This document shows, one piece after another, positions 1 through 5,380 of a stretch of DNA of 5,513 bases; position 1 is the stretch's first letter, and each line of letters opens with the position of its first letter. Location of the stretch: NCBI GenBank assembly GCA_014523665.1, contig JAATVR010000481.1, positions 1 through 5,513 on the forward strand, read 5' to 3'. Position numbers and translations under genes: made by a program. The notes beneath the pieces were generated by a model. The model was not told the origin of the DNA. It did not search any database and saw only the letters and a list, made by a program, of their open reading frames with translations. Origin of the DNA: Nitrososphaerales archaeon TH526 (GTDB taxonomy: Archaea > Thermoproteota > Nitrososphaeria > Nitrososphaerales > Nitrososphaeraceae).

Positions 1-458
1 AATGCATTCTTTGCGCCTTGTTTTATAATCGTTCCAATAAATGCGTCAACAACGACAGGAGGCATAAATGAACGGTTTGCATACATATCACCAAATACTA
101 TTTCCAATTTCTTATATCTTAATATTGGCTCAGTTTCCGTTGCCGCAATACGATATTCATTCAACAAAGGAGTTGGTCCCTCAAGCAGGCCTGAGGAATC
201 TATCAACACAAGCTTTTCTATTAGATCCTTGTTTTCAATTGCAACCTGTGCAGCTATATATCCACCCAATGAATGGCCTACTATGCTTATCTTCTTATGC
301 TCTTTCTCTTTTATCCCAATTTCTCCAAGAAAATCCACAATGAATTTGCTAAATCCTTTTATTGTATAATATTCTTCTTTCTCTGGCTTATCACTTAAAC
401 CAAAACCTATCAAATCAACAGCTTTTATGCGCCTAGCAGAGACTAGCATTCGCCACAT
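1..458 (-). CDS. Alpha/beta hydrolase, 5'-truncated, running off the left window edge
   Basis: Reading leftward from the ATG at 458-456 gives 152 codons without a stop up to the window edge. Visible landmarks are DLIGFGLSDKP (residues 15-25, the strand and loop that follow the oxyanion region), ISIVGHSLGG (57-66) with Ser63 as the probable nucleophile, and KLVLIDSSG (82-90). These identify the alpha/beta hydrolase fold (esterase, lipase or haloalkane-dehalogenase type); the substrate cannot be told. The catalytic Asp and His would lie beyond the window. Family members normally carry about 30-50 more N-terminal residues with an HG-x-P oxyanion motif before the segment that here starts with MWRMLVSARR. 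In this frame TAA and TGA lie at 476-471, and the other two frames upstream encode no HG motif. The gene therefore seems to have lost its 5' end and may be inactive. It follows the 82-residue gene by 15 bases and could be co-transcribed with it. The family call is firm; function is doubtful. Confidence 0.8.
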   Translation of the reverse strand, partial: MWRMLVSARRIKAVDLIGFGLSDKPEKEEYYTIKGFSKFIVDFLGEIGIKEKEHKKISIVGHSLGGYIAAQVAIENKDLIEKLVLIDSSGLLEGPTPLLNEYRIAATETEPILRYKKLEIVFGDMYANRSFMPPVVVDAFIGTIIKQGAKNA

Positions 459-473
459 TAGTACAAATAATCA

Positions 474-722
474 TTATCCGTCCATCTCAAGTTCTTTTAG
501 TATTCTGTGAGCCATGTCAGCCATAACCCTGTGATATAATCCTTCTGGGAAATCGTCATGACTTGCACATACTTCAGCAAGGCCTATCTCCCTTTCAAAA
601 TCTTGAGTTAACCTGTTCCTAAGATTATTCTTTTCCCTTCTTATCTCTACATCTAGATTACGACCAAATGAGCTACCTAAGTTGTTTAATCTTCTTTCCC
701 GCTCTTCTGAGCTAAATGCCAT
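474..722 (-). CDS. Small charged hypothetical protein (82 aa)
   Basis: I do not recognise this protein. It is rich in Glu, Arg, Lys, Asn and Leu, begins MAFSSEERERRLNNLGSSFG, and looks largely helical and soluble, with no membrane segment, signal peptide or cysteine pair (one Cys). The C-terminal part (HRVMADMAHRILKELEMDG) looks amphipathic. An in-frame ATG exists at 752, but I chose 722. A TATA-like AAATATTT at 756-763 would place transcription start near 733, downstream of the 752 codon and about 11 bases before the 722 ATG, which suits the short leaders common in archaea. The stop is followed 15 bases later by the start of the truncated alpha/beta hydrolase. The hydrolase appears to have lost its 5' end, so this neighbour may have come next to it by rearrangement and need not share its function. 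Confidence 0.6.
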   Translation of the reverse strand: MAFSSEERERRLNNLGSSFGRNLDVEIRREKNNLRNRLTQDFEREIGLAEVCASHDDFPEGLYHRVMADMAHRILKELEMDG

Positions 723-755
723 TTTGCTGGAGTTCCCTAATGCACTGCACATCTC

Positions 756-763
756 AAATATTT
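756..763 (-). promoter_or_regulatory. TATA-like box of the 82-aa gene
   Basis: On the minus strand the sequence reads TCTAAATATTTGA with its centre near 760. At the usual archaeal distance of about 25-27 bases this puts transcription start near 733, just ahead of the ATG at 722. It is assigned by composition and spacing only; no BRE element is obvious. Confidence 0.4.
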
Positions 764-1110
764 AGACTATTTCATAGGGAAAAAAAGGGTTGCTCTATAC
801 CCATAGCTGGTAAGGAAACGTTATTGCTATAGTCTTGCAAGGGGAGACTGTTTCTTACTTCTGCATTCCTTAAAACTCTGAATAACTGCGTTTGTGTCTA
901 GTATATAAGTAAATGACTTGCAATCTTCGATTCAGCCACTAGCTTGTATAGCCGACTTCAATGATACTGAAAGTAACATACATCTCCCTTCTTGACATAT
1001 CAGGTAATTCTATACATTCTTTTGATATTTTCATCTCATGATTAGGGTTCATCGTGAAAAGACAACTATAGGACACGAACCTATCAGAATCGAACCTGAA
1101 ATCATGATAC

Positions 1111-1138
1111 AGAAGACAAAACATAATAAAATAAAGGA
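1111..1138 (-). terminator. T-rich downstream tract of the 57-aa gene
   Basis: Immediately after the minus-strand stop at 1142 the sequence becomes strongly T-rich (TTTATTTTATTATGTTTTG on the minus strand) with no hairpin. Archaeal RNA polymerase often terminates on such tracts. The position supports the minus-strand reading of the small gene upstream. Confidence 0.35.
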
Positions 1139-1141
1139 GGA

Positions 1142-1315
1142 CTATACTGACACGAGTTTGTTCTCTAACACTGAAACTCCCTTTTCCTCGAACATTATAT
1201 TTTCCCAGCCGTGTACTTGTTGTCCGCCTTCCTCCCTCATGGAGGCCTCAACTAGGTCCATAAAGGATTCTCCCTCCAACACTTTAGAACACCACAGGCA
1301 TTTCCATTTACCCAT
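1142..1315 (-). CDS. Small CxxC protein, hypothetical (57 aa)
   Basis: The frame starts MGKWKCLWCSKVLEGESFMD. The C-x2-C pair (Cys6, Cys9) followed by an amphipathic helix (FMDLVEASM) and a His-Gly-Trp (HGW) looks like a short metal-binding or zinc-ribbon-like module, with the general pattern of very small DUF1059-like archaeal proteins. I cannot assign a family. A GTG five codons upstream (1330) is an alternative start, giving 62 residues. I prefer the ATG at 1315 because the Met-Gly-Lys-Trp start leads straight into the CxxC. A T-rich tract follows the stop. The opposite strand also has an open frame (1038-1337), but that one is Ser/Thr/Pro/His-rich and looks like an antisense shadow. No partner is evident; the neighbour on the right is a hydrolase remnant on the other strand. 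Confidence 0.5.
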   Translation of the reverse strand: MGKWKCLWCSKVLEGESFMDLVEASMREEGGQQVHGWENIMFEEKGVSVLENKLVSV

Positions 1316-1390
1316 GTTTCTTTCTGACACAGTATAACGATCTCATCACTTATCAAGAGTATGGAGAGAATACTATGATAATATCAGAGT

Positions 1391-1864
1391 TTGGAGACTT
1401 TGAAACCATTTGTGTTAAAACATGTGGTAGTAGCGATAGTGGAAGTAATCCGATTCAGAAGGATACACCTCCTTATGTTCATGACTAGAATAAGTGTGGT
1501 TGGTCATAGTGAAGGAGGGGCAATTACTACAAGAGTTACCATTGATAATCCAATAACTAAAATTAAGAATATAGTGCTTATGGCTGCCAGGATTCAGAAC
1601 ACACATGATCTACTGTACCACACGTTCGTTCGTTTACCACTCGAATACGCTAAACAAGTATTGGACAAAAATCATACTGGCTCAATTTCAATACAGCAAG
1701 CAGTTAAAGATCCATTATTCGGGCAGTATATAGCCTTCAGTTTAGCCAATAATCAGAATTACAGCGCTAATGTTACTACTAATACTACTGATTTAGGAAC
1801 ACTAAACAAGCTACTATTTTTAGAAGAAGTAGTAGTAGCAATGCTACAGCTAGACAAGTTGTAG
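1391..1864 (+). pseudogene. Alpha/beta hydrolase remnant with EF-hand-like motif
   Basis: The recognisable part begins at about residue 33, RISVVGHSEGG, with Ser40 as the nucleophile of an alpha/beta hydrolase. It continues through NPITKIKNIVLMAA (53-66), a lid-like helical part (HDLLYHTFVRLPLEYA) and LDKNHTGSISIQQA (91-104). The last resembles a dockerin or EF-hand calcium loop (Asp92, Asn94, Thr96, Gly97, Ile99), though loop position 12 is Gln instead of Glu. I associate this hydrolase-plus-EF-hand style with thaumarchaeal secreted or peripheral hydrolases. Residues 1-32 (METLKPFVLKHVVVAIVEVI and on) do not look like the usual segment, and the oxyanion HG motif and the signal peptide expected upstream are absent. 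The C-terminal acid and His region is also missing. After residue about 134 the frame becomes low-complexity, while a more natural continuation lies in another frame (see 1792-1914). I read this as a decayed gene; a predictor may list it as a CDS. Confidence 0.65.
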
Positions 1865-1914
1865 ACTCCACTGCTGCTGCTAATTCCATTAACATTGACA
1901 AACAATCGAGTTAA
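1792..1914 (+). pseudogene. Frame-shifted tail of the hydrolase remnant
   Basis: A different plus frame is open from just after a TGA at 1789-1791 to the TAA at 1912-1914. It reads SSSSNATARQVVDSTAAANS and then INIDKQSS. This Ser/Asn/Thr/Ala linker followed by an Asp-Lys segment suits the C-terminal part of this kind of secreted hydrolase better than the in-frame ending LFLEEVVVAMLQLDKL. I infer a one- or two-base indel between about 1790 and 1830. The GAAGAAGTAGTAGTAG run lies here, but whole-triplet changes within it would not shift the frame. This is inference from composition only. Confidence 0.35.
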
Positions 1915-2160
1915 CCTTGAGAGGACATGGACTAGAGTTATTTGCTCCTCCCGGTGTAGGTTTTGGAGCTATACTTTGCGTGACAGCTCTGATGAGGTAG
2001 TTGGTTGCCCAAAATAACTCCCTTTTTGTTACCAATTCAACTCCATAAAATCTTTATTGCAAAGTGGTAATTTACATATATAGAATTGAATAATAATTAT
2101 GCATAAATATACTCACAATCAAATAAAGTGTTTCTTGTCCAGACTTTATATTAACCAAAT
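1915..2160. other. Gap before the decarboxylase gene, with a short relic frame
   Basis: A plus frame ending at the TAG at 1998-2000 reads RGHGLELFAPPGVGFGAILC and then VTALMR. It looks like a short C-terminal piece of a hydrophobic protein, but it is too short to assign and has no start. The minus strand is open across the same bases. From about 2040 the sequence is AT-rich and non-coding (with TATA-like stretches near 2076 and 2101-2112) and leads into the promoter of the UbiD-family gene. Confidence 0.35.
2145..2154 (+). promoter_or_regulatory. TATA box of the UbiD-family gene
   Basis: TTTATATTAA is centred near 2149. About 27 bases downstream is near 2176, six bases before the ATG at 2182, so the transcript would be leaderless or nearly so, as is common in this phylum. 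It would start downstream of the alternative GTG at 2161 and so decides the start in favour of 2182. A second AT-rich stretch at 2101-2112 (GCATAAATATAC) is a weaker alternative. Confidence 0.5.
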
Positions 2161-2181
2161 GTGATATTAGAATACAAAAAT

Positions 2182-3567
2182 ATGACAAATGAGATCAACG
2201 AATCTACCACTCCTAGATACAATAAATCCGATCTTCACGAATTTCTACACTTGCTAAAGCGACAAAATGACCTTCTTACAATAGATAAACAAGTTAGCCC
2301 TAAGTTTGAGTTGGCAGCTATTTCAAGTAAGCTTGATCAAAAACAAGCCATACTGTTTGAAAATGTAGAAGGAAGTGGAATGAGCGTTGTGACTAATATC
2401 TTGGGTACCAGGAAGAGGTTTTCGCTAGCTATTGGGGCTGATGATTCTGGATTAATTCATTCTCATATTCTAGAATCAATGTCGAGTGCTTCCTATAAAA
2501 AAACTATTGAAGATGAACCTCCATTTCGTGATAACTCTTCAACAGATCTGTATGATCTACCTGTCGTAATGCATTTTGAAAAAGATGCAGGTCATTATAT
2601 TACATCTTCCATAGTCTACGCAAAAGATCAAGAAAAAGAAAACCAAAACTCGTCAATTCATCGTTTTCTTAGATTAGATCGTAATCATATGGTAATAAGA
2701 ATGGTAGAGGGGCGTCATCTTCATAAATGCTATTCCTTTGCCAAGGAACATGGAGAGGACCTAAAAGTTACGATTGTAGTGGGTGTTCATCCTGCAATTA
2801 GTATAGCTTCTGCATATCAGGCTGCATACGGTTTCGATGAAATGATTTTAGCTAACTCCTTGCTCAAAGGGGAGCTTTCATTAAGTAAAAGTGACTATTC
2901 AGGACTGTATGTTCCCACCTTCTCCGAAATTATTCTTGAGGGCAGGATACTTCAAGATAGAACAGCGGTTGAATGGATGGTCGAAATGCTCAAAACATAT
3001 GACATAAAGCGACAACAGCCCGTATTCGAACTTGATAGAATCAAATATAGAAATAATGCACTCTTTCAAGATATTTTACCAGGATTTTCTGAGCACCGGT
3101 TATTAATGGGACTTCCTGTGGAAGCAAAATTATATGAGGGAGTAAAAAATGTCGTTGCTTCTACTAAGACGGTTCACTTATCAGACGGAGGTAGCAATTG
3201 GTTAACCGCAATAATACAAATTCACAAACAGTTAGAAGGCGAATCTAAGAACGCAATGTTGGCCGCTTTCGCAAATCATCCATCATTAAAGATGGCTATA
3301 GTAATTGATGATGACATTGATCCGACTGATCCAGTCGCGATCGAATACGCCATCTCTACCAGATGTCAAGCAGACAAAGGACTCCTAATAATTCCTAATG
3401 CAAAGGGTTCTAGTTTGGATCCTTCTAGCGATCAAATTAACCTATTAACTACAAAATTGGGTATCGATGCCACAGTTAGCCTTCTTAAAGACAAAGAACG
3501 ATTTGAAATAGCACACATACCTGGAGAAGACCAGCTAGACCTATCACATTACGTTTCCAATGAGTGA
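2182..3567 (+). CDS. UbiD-family decarboxylase (prenylated-FMN dependent)
   Basis: A complete member of the UbiD family, which decarboxylates unsaturated acids using prenylated FMN made by UbiX. It has 461 residues from the ATG at 2182, in the normal 420-500 range; a GTG at 2161 would add seven. GHYITSSIVYAKD, then QNSSIHR, form the cofactor and metal region. Asn156, Arg161 and His179 keep the spacing of Asn168, Arg173 and His191 of fungal Fdc1. VPTFSEIILEG (244-254) matches the usual VPAxAEIVLEG, ILPGFSEHRLLMG (298-310) is typical of archaeal members, and the C-terminal DDDIDPTDPVAIEYAISTR is diagnostic. The usual E-G-P-F-G-E catalytic segment is replaced by EWMVE (264-268), which I believe is shared by thaumarchaeal homologues. 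A likely role is decarboxylation of trans-anhydromevalonate 5-phosphate to isopentenyl phosphate in the archaeal mevalonate pathway. An aromatic-acid or quinone-related substrate cannot be excluded. No ubiX lies nearby. It appears monocistronic and cytoplasmic. Confidence 0.93.
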   Translation: MTNEINESTTPRYNKSDLHEFLHLLKRQNDLLTIDKQVSPKFELAAISSKLDQKQAILFENVEGSGMSVVTNILGTRKRFSLAIGADDSGLIHSHILESMSSASYKKTIEDEPPFRDNSSTDLYDLPVVMHFEKDAGHYITSSIVYAKDQEKENQNSSIHRFLRLDRNHMVIRMVEGRHLHKCYSFAKEHGEDLKVTIVVGVHPAISIASAYQAAYGFDEMILANSLLKGELSLSKSDYSGLYVPTFSEIILEGRILQDRTAVEWMVEMLKTYDIKRQQPVFELDRIKYRNNALFQDILPGFSEHRLLMGLPVEAKLYEGVKNVVASTKTVHLSDGGSNWLTAIIQIHKQLEGESKNAMLAAFANHPSLKMAIVIDDDIDPTDPVAIEYAISTRCQADKGLLIIPNAKGSSLDPSSDQINLLTTKLGIDATVSLLKDKERFEIAHIPGEDQLDLSHYVSNE

Positions 3568-3573
3568 ACACAC

Positions 3574-3726
3574 CTAGGCCAGAGCGATGTCCTTGGTTAC
3601 AGGAGTATAAAAATGAGGCAAATCATCCATTTCTTTTCGGGCCAAATTTTGCCCTAACTTCTTCCTGAATCTTCCATTACCATAGTGGCTTACAACAGAA
3701 TCGACATGTGTCACTTCATATACCAT
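3574..3726 (-). CDS. Small hypothetical protein or C-terminal gene remnant (50 aa)
   Basis: Reading the minus strand gives MVYEVTHVDSVVSHYGNGRF, continuing as RKKLGQNLARKEMDDLPHFY and TPVTKDIALA before the TAG at 3576-3574. The residue mix and codons look like real protein, with a basic patch GRFRKKLG and an ordered acidic/aromatic tail. The frame stays open upstream to 3759 (adding IYSDLFNCDRL), so the true start may be non-ATG or the piece may be the end of a longer gene. An AT-rich box (TTATTTAATTTA, 3787-3798 minus) could be its promoter, with a leader of about 40 bases to the ATG. I do not recognise the family. It lies tail-to-tail with the UbiD-family gene, six bases between the stops, and in the same frame as the fragment at 3960-3820. 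Confidence 0.45.
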   Translation of the reverse strand: MVYEVTHVDSVVSHYGNGRFRKKLGQNLARKEMDDLPHFYTPVTKDIALA

Positions 3727-3786
3727 CAATCGGTCGCAATTGAAGAGATCACTATATATTCAGGTAATAACTATAGCAAGAACCCT

Positions 3787-3798
3787 TAAATTAAATAA
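3787..3798 (-). promoter_or_regulatory. Possible TATA box for the 50-aa minus-strand frame
   Basis: The minus strand reads TTATTTAATTTA, followed about 26 bases later by a plausible transcription start near 3766 and about 40 bases after that by the ATG at 3726. It is the most AT-rich point between the two minus-strand fragments and supports reading them as separate units. Evidence is composition and spacing only. Confidence 0.3.
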
Positions 3799-3819
3799 CA
3801 AAATCTTAGATACCTGATT

Positions 3820-3960
3820 CTATAATATGATCATATGATTCATGTTCTTGAACTCCAGTGGTGGGAACTTGACCCAAAACTCTTCATCAAAAGTTGGATC
3901 ATATTCGTTCACATTCTTGGCGAAGTTAGCTGGACGGAAACTCAATATTCTCTTCTGCAT
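3820..3960 (-). pseudogene. Minus-strand coding fragment cut off by the DUF5996 gene
   Basis: From the ATG at 3960 the minus strand encodes 46 residues: MQKRILSFRPANFAKNVNEY, then DPTFDEEFWVKFPPLEFKNM, then NHMIIL and a TAG at 3822-3820. Codons such as TTC, AAC, AAG and GTC and the Phe/Trp/Pro-rich content look like a true, possibly well-expressed protein. The frame also stays open upstream (adding SLVYFLRHQPYEVI) as far as 4002 and meets a TAG at 4005-4003, which is the first few bases of the plus-strand DUF5996 gene. That fits an older minus-strand gene whose 5' part was replaced by the arrival of DUF5996. I do not recognise the protein. It may be the N-terminal half of the gene whose end lies at 3726-3574, since both share a frame, with two stops between them. 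Confidence 0.4.
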
Positions 3961-3983
3961 GATAACTTCGTAAGGTTGATGAC

Positions 3984-3989
3984 GAAGGA
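3984..3989 (+). promoter_or_regulatory. Shine-Dalgarno-like site of the DUF5996 gene
   Basis: GAAGGA, within GACGAAGGAAG, lies nine bases upstream of the ATG at 3999. The UbiD-family gene in this window shows a leaderless layout instead, so a clear ribosome-binding site fits a gene brought in with its own translation signal. No TATA box is apparent upstream; the region is occupied by the minus-strand fragment. Confidence 0.5.
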
Positions 3990-3998
3990 AGTAGACCA

Positions 3999-4907
3999 AT
4001 GACTACAGCGATCCTGTGGCCAGAATTACCGTTGGCTGAGTGGAAGGACACTTATGAGACACTCCATATGTGGACTCAGATCGTGGGAAAGATTCGATTA
4101 GCACTCACACATCTTGAGAATCACTGGTGGAATTCTGCTCTATATGTGACATCTCGTGGACTCACTACATCTGCTATGTCATATCATGGCCGACTATTAC
4201 AGATGAGCTTCGATTTCATAGCTCATCTCCTAGTCATTGAAACCGCAGAAGGTTATACGAAGACTGTTGCTCTGAAACCCCGCTCAGTAGCTGAATTTTA
4301 TCAAGAAACGATGACGACTTTAGCATCACTTGAGATGCCTGTAACAATTTGGACCACCCCCGTAGAGGTGCCCAATCGAACCCCATTTGAAAAGGATCAA
4401 GACCATGCATCATATGATCCAGAATATGCACAGCGGTTCTGGCGAATTTTGGCTCAGACTAGTAGAGTGTTTGCAGAGTTTCGTTGCAGGTTTACCGGTA
4501 AGGTGAGCCCAGTCCATTTTTTCTGGGGAGCCTTTGATCTGGCTGTGACCCGTTTTTCAGGACGTTCAGCACCTGCGCATCCGGGGGCGCCAAATGTAGC
4601 GCAGTTTGTGCAGGCAGAAGCGTATTCACATGAAGTGAGTAGTTGTGGATTCTGGCCTGGTGGTGGGCCCGTTAATGAACCAGTCTTTTATGCCTATGCT
4701 TATCCAGAACCTCCTGGTTTTAAGGATTATTCAATCCAACCATCCGAAGCTTTCTATCATACTGGGATGGGCGAATTCTTGCTACCCTACGATGTGGTCC
4801 GCATGTCAAATTCACCTGACGAGGTCTTGCTATCATTTCTGCAAAGTACCTATGAAGCAGCTGCGACGAGTGCTAAATGGGATCGTATTGCATTGGAACG
4901 CCAGTGA
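3999..4907 (+). CDS. DUF5996 family protein
   Basis: A 302-residue protein, the normal full length for DUF5996, a family of unknown function found mainly in bacteria. Conserved landmarks in order are WPELPLAEWKDTYETLHMW (7-25), NHWW (41-44), LYVTSRGLTTS (48-58), DHASYDPEYAQRFW (135-148), SPVHFFWGAFDLAVTRFSGR (170-189), AYSHEVSSCGFWPGGG (208-223), YAYAYPEPPGF (231-241), EFLLPYD (259-265) and FLQSTYEAAA (280-289). Many Trp, His, Tyr and Phe residues are conserved, suggesting an enzyme-like or ligand pocket, but no catalytic activity is known to me. There is no signal peptide or membrane segment, so it is probably cytoplasmic. The start is fixed by an in-frame TAA at 3963-3965 with no other ATG after it. 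Base composition is clearly higher in G+C than the neighbours (37 of 60 bases at 4561-4620 against 22 of 60 at 2881-2940), and minus-strand coding sequence abuts its 5' end. I infer lateral acquisition. Confidence 0.92.
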   Translation: MTTAILWPELPLAEWKDTYETLHMWTQIVGKIRLALTHLENHWWNSALYVTSRGLTTSAMSYHGRLLQMSFDFIAHLLVIETAEGYTKTVALKPRSVAEFYQETMTTLASLEMPVTIWTTPVEVPNRTPFEKDQDHASYDPEYAQRFWRILAQTSRVFAEFRCRFTGKVSPVHFFWGAFDLAVTRFSGRSAPAHPGAPNVAQFVQAEAYSHEVSSCGFWPGGGPVNEPVFYAYAYPEPPGFKDYSIQPSEAFYHTGMGEFLLPYDVVRMSNSPDEVLLSFLQSTYEAAATSAKWDRIALERQ

Positions 4908-5063
4908 ATAAGTACATCAACACCCAGCTTGCCACATGTATTATGGATGAAGTCACAACGGAGAGCAGCAAGACAAACATTCCCATTATGTACAATTCAC
5001 GAAATTTTTAAAATTTTTCTGCAACACCACCCTTTTATTCTTTCTAGTAGAAAATAAATCAGA
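4908..5063. other. Intergenic region with a T-rich end for DUF5996
   Basis: No gene is seen here. GAAATTTTTAAAATTTTTC at 5001-5019 contains two copies of AAATTTTT in tandem and is a near-palindrome. With the pyrimidine run CCTTTTATTCTTTCT at 5031-5045 it is a plausible termination zone for the DUF5996 gene. Composition drops back to the AT-rich background from about 4985, marking the right edge of the GC-richer segment. Confidence 0.4.
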
Positions 5064-5072
5064 TTTAATTTA
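5064..5072 (+). promoter_or_regulatory. TATA-like box of the small secreted protein
   Basis: TTTAATTTA is centred on 5068, predicting transcription start near 5095 and leaving about 33 bases before the ATG at 5129, or 13 before the GTG at 5108. A second AT-rich stretch (TTCTTAAAATAGAAAA, 5083-5098) could instead give a nearly leaderless transcript for the 5129 start. Confidence 0.35.
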
Positions 5073-5128
5073 GCGCTTGAATTTTCTTAAAATAGAAAAG
5101 CAAGAAAGTGGCTACAATTATCAGAAGT

Positions 5129-5353
5129 ATGAACAATAAACATCTCCTGATCGTAGCGGCAGTGACAGTTATGTTGATCGGCGCAACAGCACTTTCTACA
5201 TCAGATAGCGCATTCGCTGGAAAGAAGAGCCAAGCAGCATCTCAAGCCAATGCATGTGGCAATGGTAAATTGCCAGAGAATATCTTCTGTCAAAATCTAT
5301 TTTCGCAAATACAAGGTGACGGAAACGCAGTAAATATCATCGGAGTACAATGA
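5129..5353 (+). CDS. Small secreted protein with signal peptide (thaumarchaeal type)
   Basis: A 74-residue precursor with a classical Sec signal peptide: MNNKH, a hydrophobic core LLIVAAVTVMLIGATAL, then STSDSAFA with probable cleavage after Ala30 (AFA before GKK). The mature part is only 44 residues, Gln/Asn/Gly-rich, with two cysteines (Cys43, Cys54) that could form a disulfide: SQANACGNG, then PENIFCQNLFSQIQG, then DGNAVNIIGVQ. I associate such short exported proteins with SQANxCGNG and CQN elements with Nitrososphaera/Nitrosocosmicus-like archaea, where they often occur in several copies; their function is unknown to me. A GTG at 5108 would add seven residues (MATIIRS), still compatible with a signal peptide; I prefer the ATG. 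Two consecutive stops (TGA TAA) end the frame, followed by a T-run. It probably acts outside the cell or at the S-layer. It is transcribed alone. Confidence 0.75.
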   Translation: MNNKHLLIVAAVTVMLIGATALSTSDSAFAGKKSQAASQANACGNGKLPENIFCQNLFSQIQGDGNAVNIIGVQ

Positions 5354-5380
5354 TAAAATCGCCGCCGTCTATTGCCTCAC

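Larger units (their letters stand above)
753..1141. other. Stretch of about 390 bases without a convincing gene
   Basis: After the promoter of the 82-aa gene I see no supported coding region. The best candidate is a 37-codon minus-strand frame starting at the ATG at 1052 and ending at 939 (begins MNPNHEMKISKECIELPDMS). It can be extended upstream to 1124, has no recognisable motif and could be chance. A motif on the minus strand near 1085-1100 (GGTTCGATTC) resembles a tRNA T-loop but has no matching arms. The right end, 1111-1138, is T-rich on the minus strand and is listed separately as a possible terminator. There is no tandem repeat or clear hairpin larger than a 4-bp stem. Confidence 0.4.

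Noticed and set aside
68..343. Plus-strand 91-codon open frame
   Set aside because: It is antisense to the alpha/beta hydrolase with the GHSLGG motif; its own translation shows no domain.
1080..1105. tRNA-like T-loop (GGTTCGATTC on the minus strand)
   Set aside because: The flanking bases do not form a five-pair stem, and no anticodon arm, D arm or acceptor stem can be found.
939..1124. Minus-strand 61-codon frame, or 37 codons from the ATG at 1052
   Set aside because: No motif, no clear promoter at the right distance and very short; composition is not implausible, so it is mentioned in the gap entry only.
1038..1337. Plus-strand 99-codon open frame
   Set aside because: Its second half is antisense to the CxxC protein. 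Ser/Thr/Pro/His-rich composition without motif looks like a shadow, though the choice between the strands is not certain.
1415..1606. Minus-strand 63-codon frame
   Set aside because: Antisense to the GHSEGG segment of the hydrolase remnant.
1825..1882. Triplet runs (GTA repeats, CTG repeats) considered as a phase-variation tract
   Set aside because: Runs are only three to four units and changes in triplets would not shift the frame; more likely low-complexity linker coding.
3639..3654. Near-palindrome GGGCCAAATTTTGCCC, considered as a UbiD terminator hairpin
   Set aside because: One internal mismatch, no T-run directly after it, and it lies inside the 50-aa minus-strand coding stretch.
3825..3836. 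Perfect 12-bp palindrome ATATGATCATAT
   Set aside because: It falls at the end of the minus-strand fragment in an AT-rich stretch. No second copy or clearly placed promoter supports an operator.
4645..4911. Plus-strand 88-codon frame inside DUF5996
   Set aside because: It overlaps the well-conserved C-terminal third of DUF5996 in another frame; shadow frame. The minus-strand frame at 4234-4431 is rejected for the same reason.
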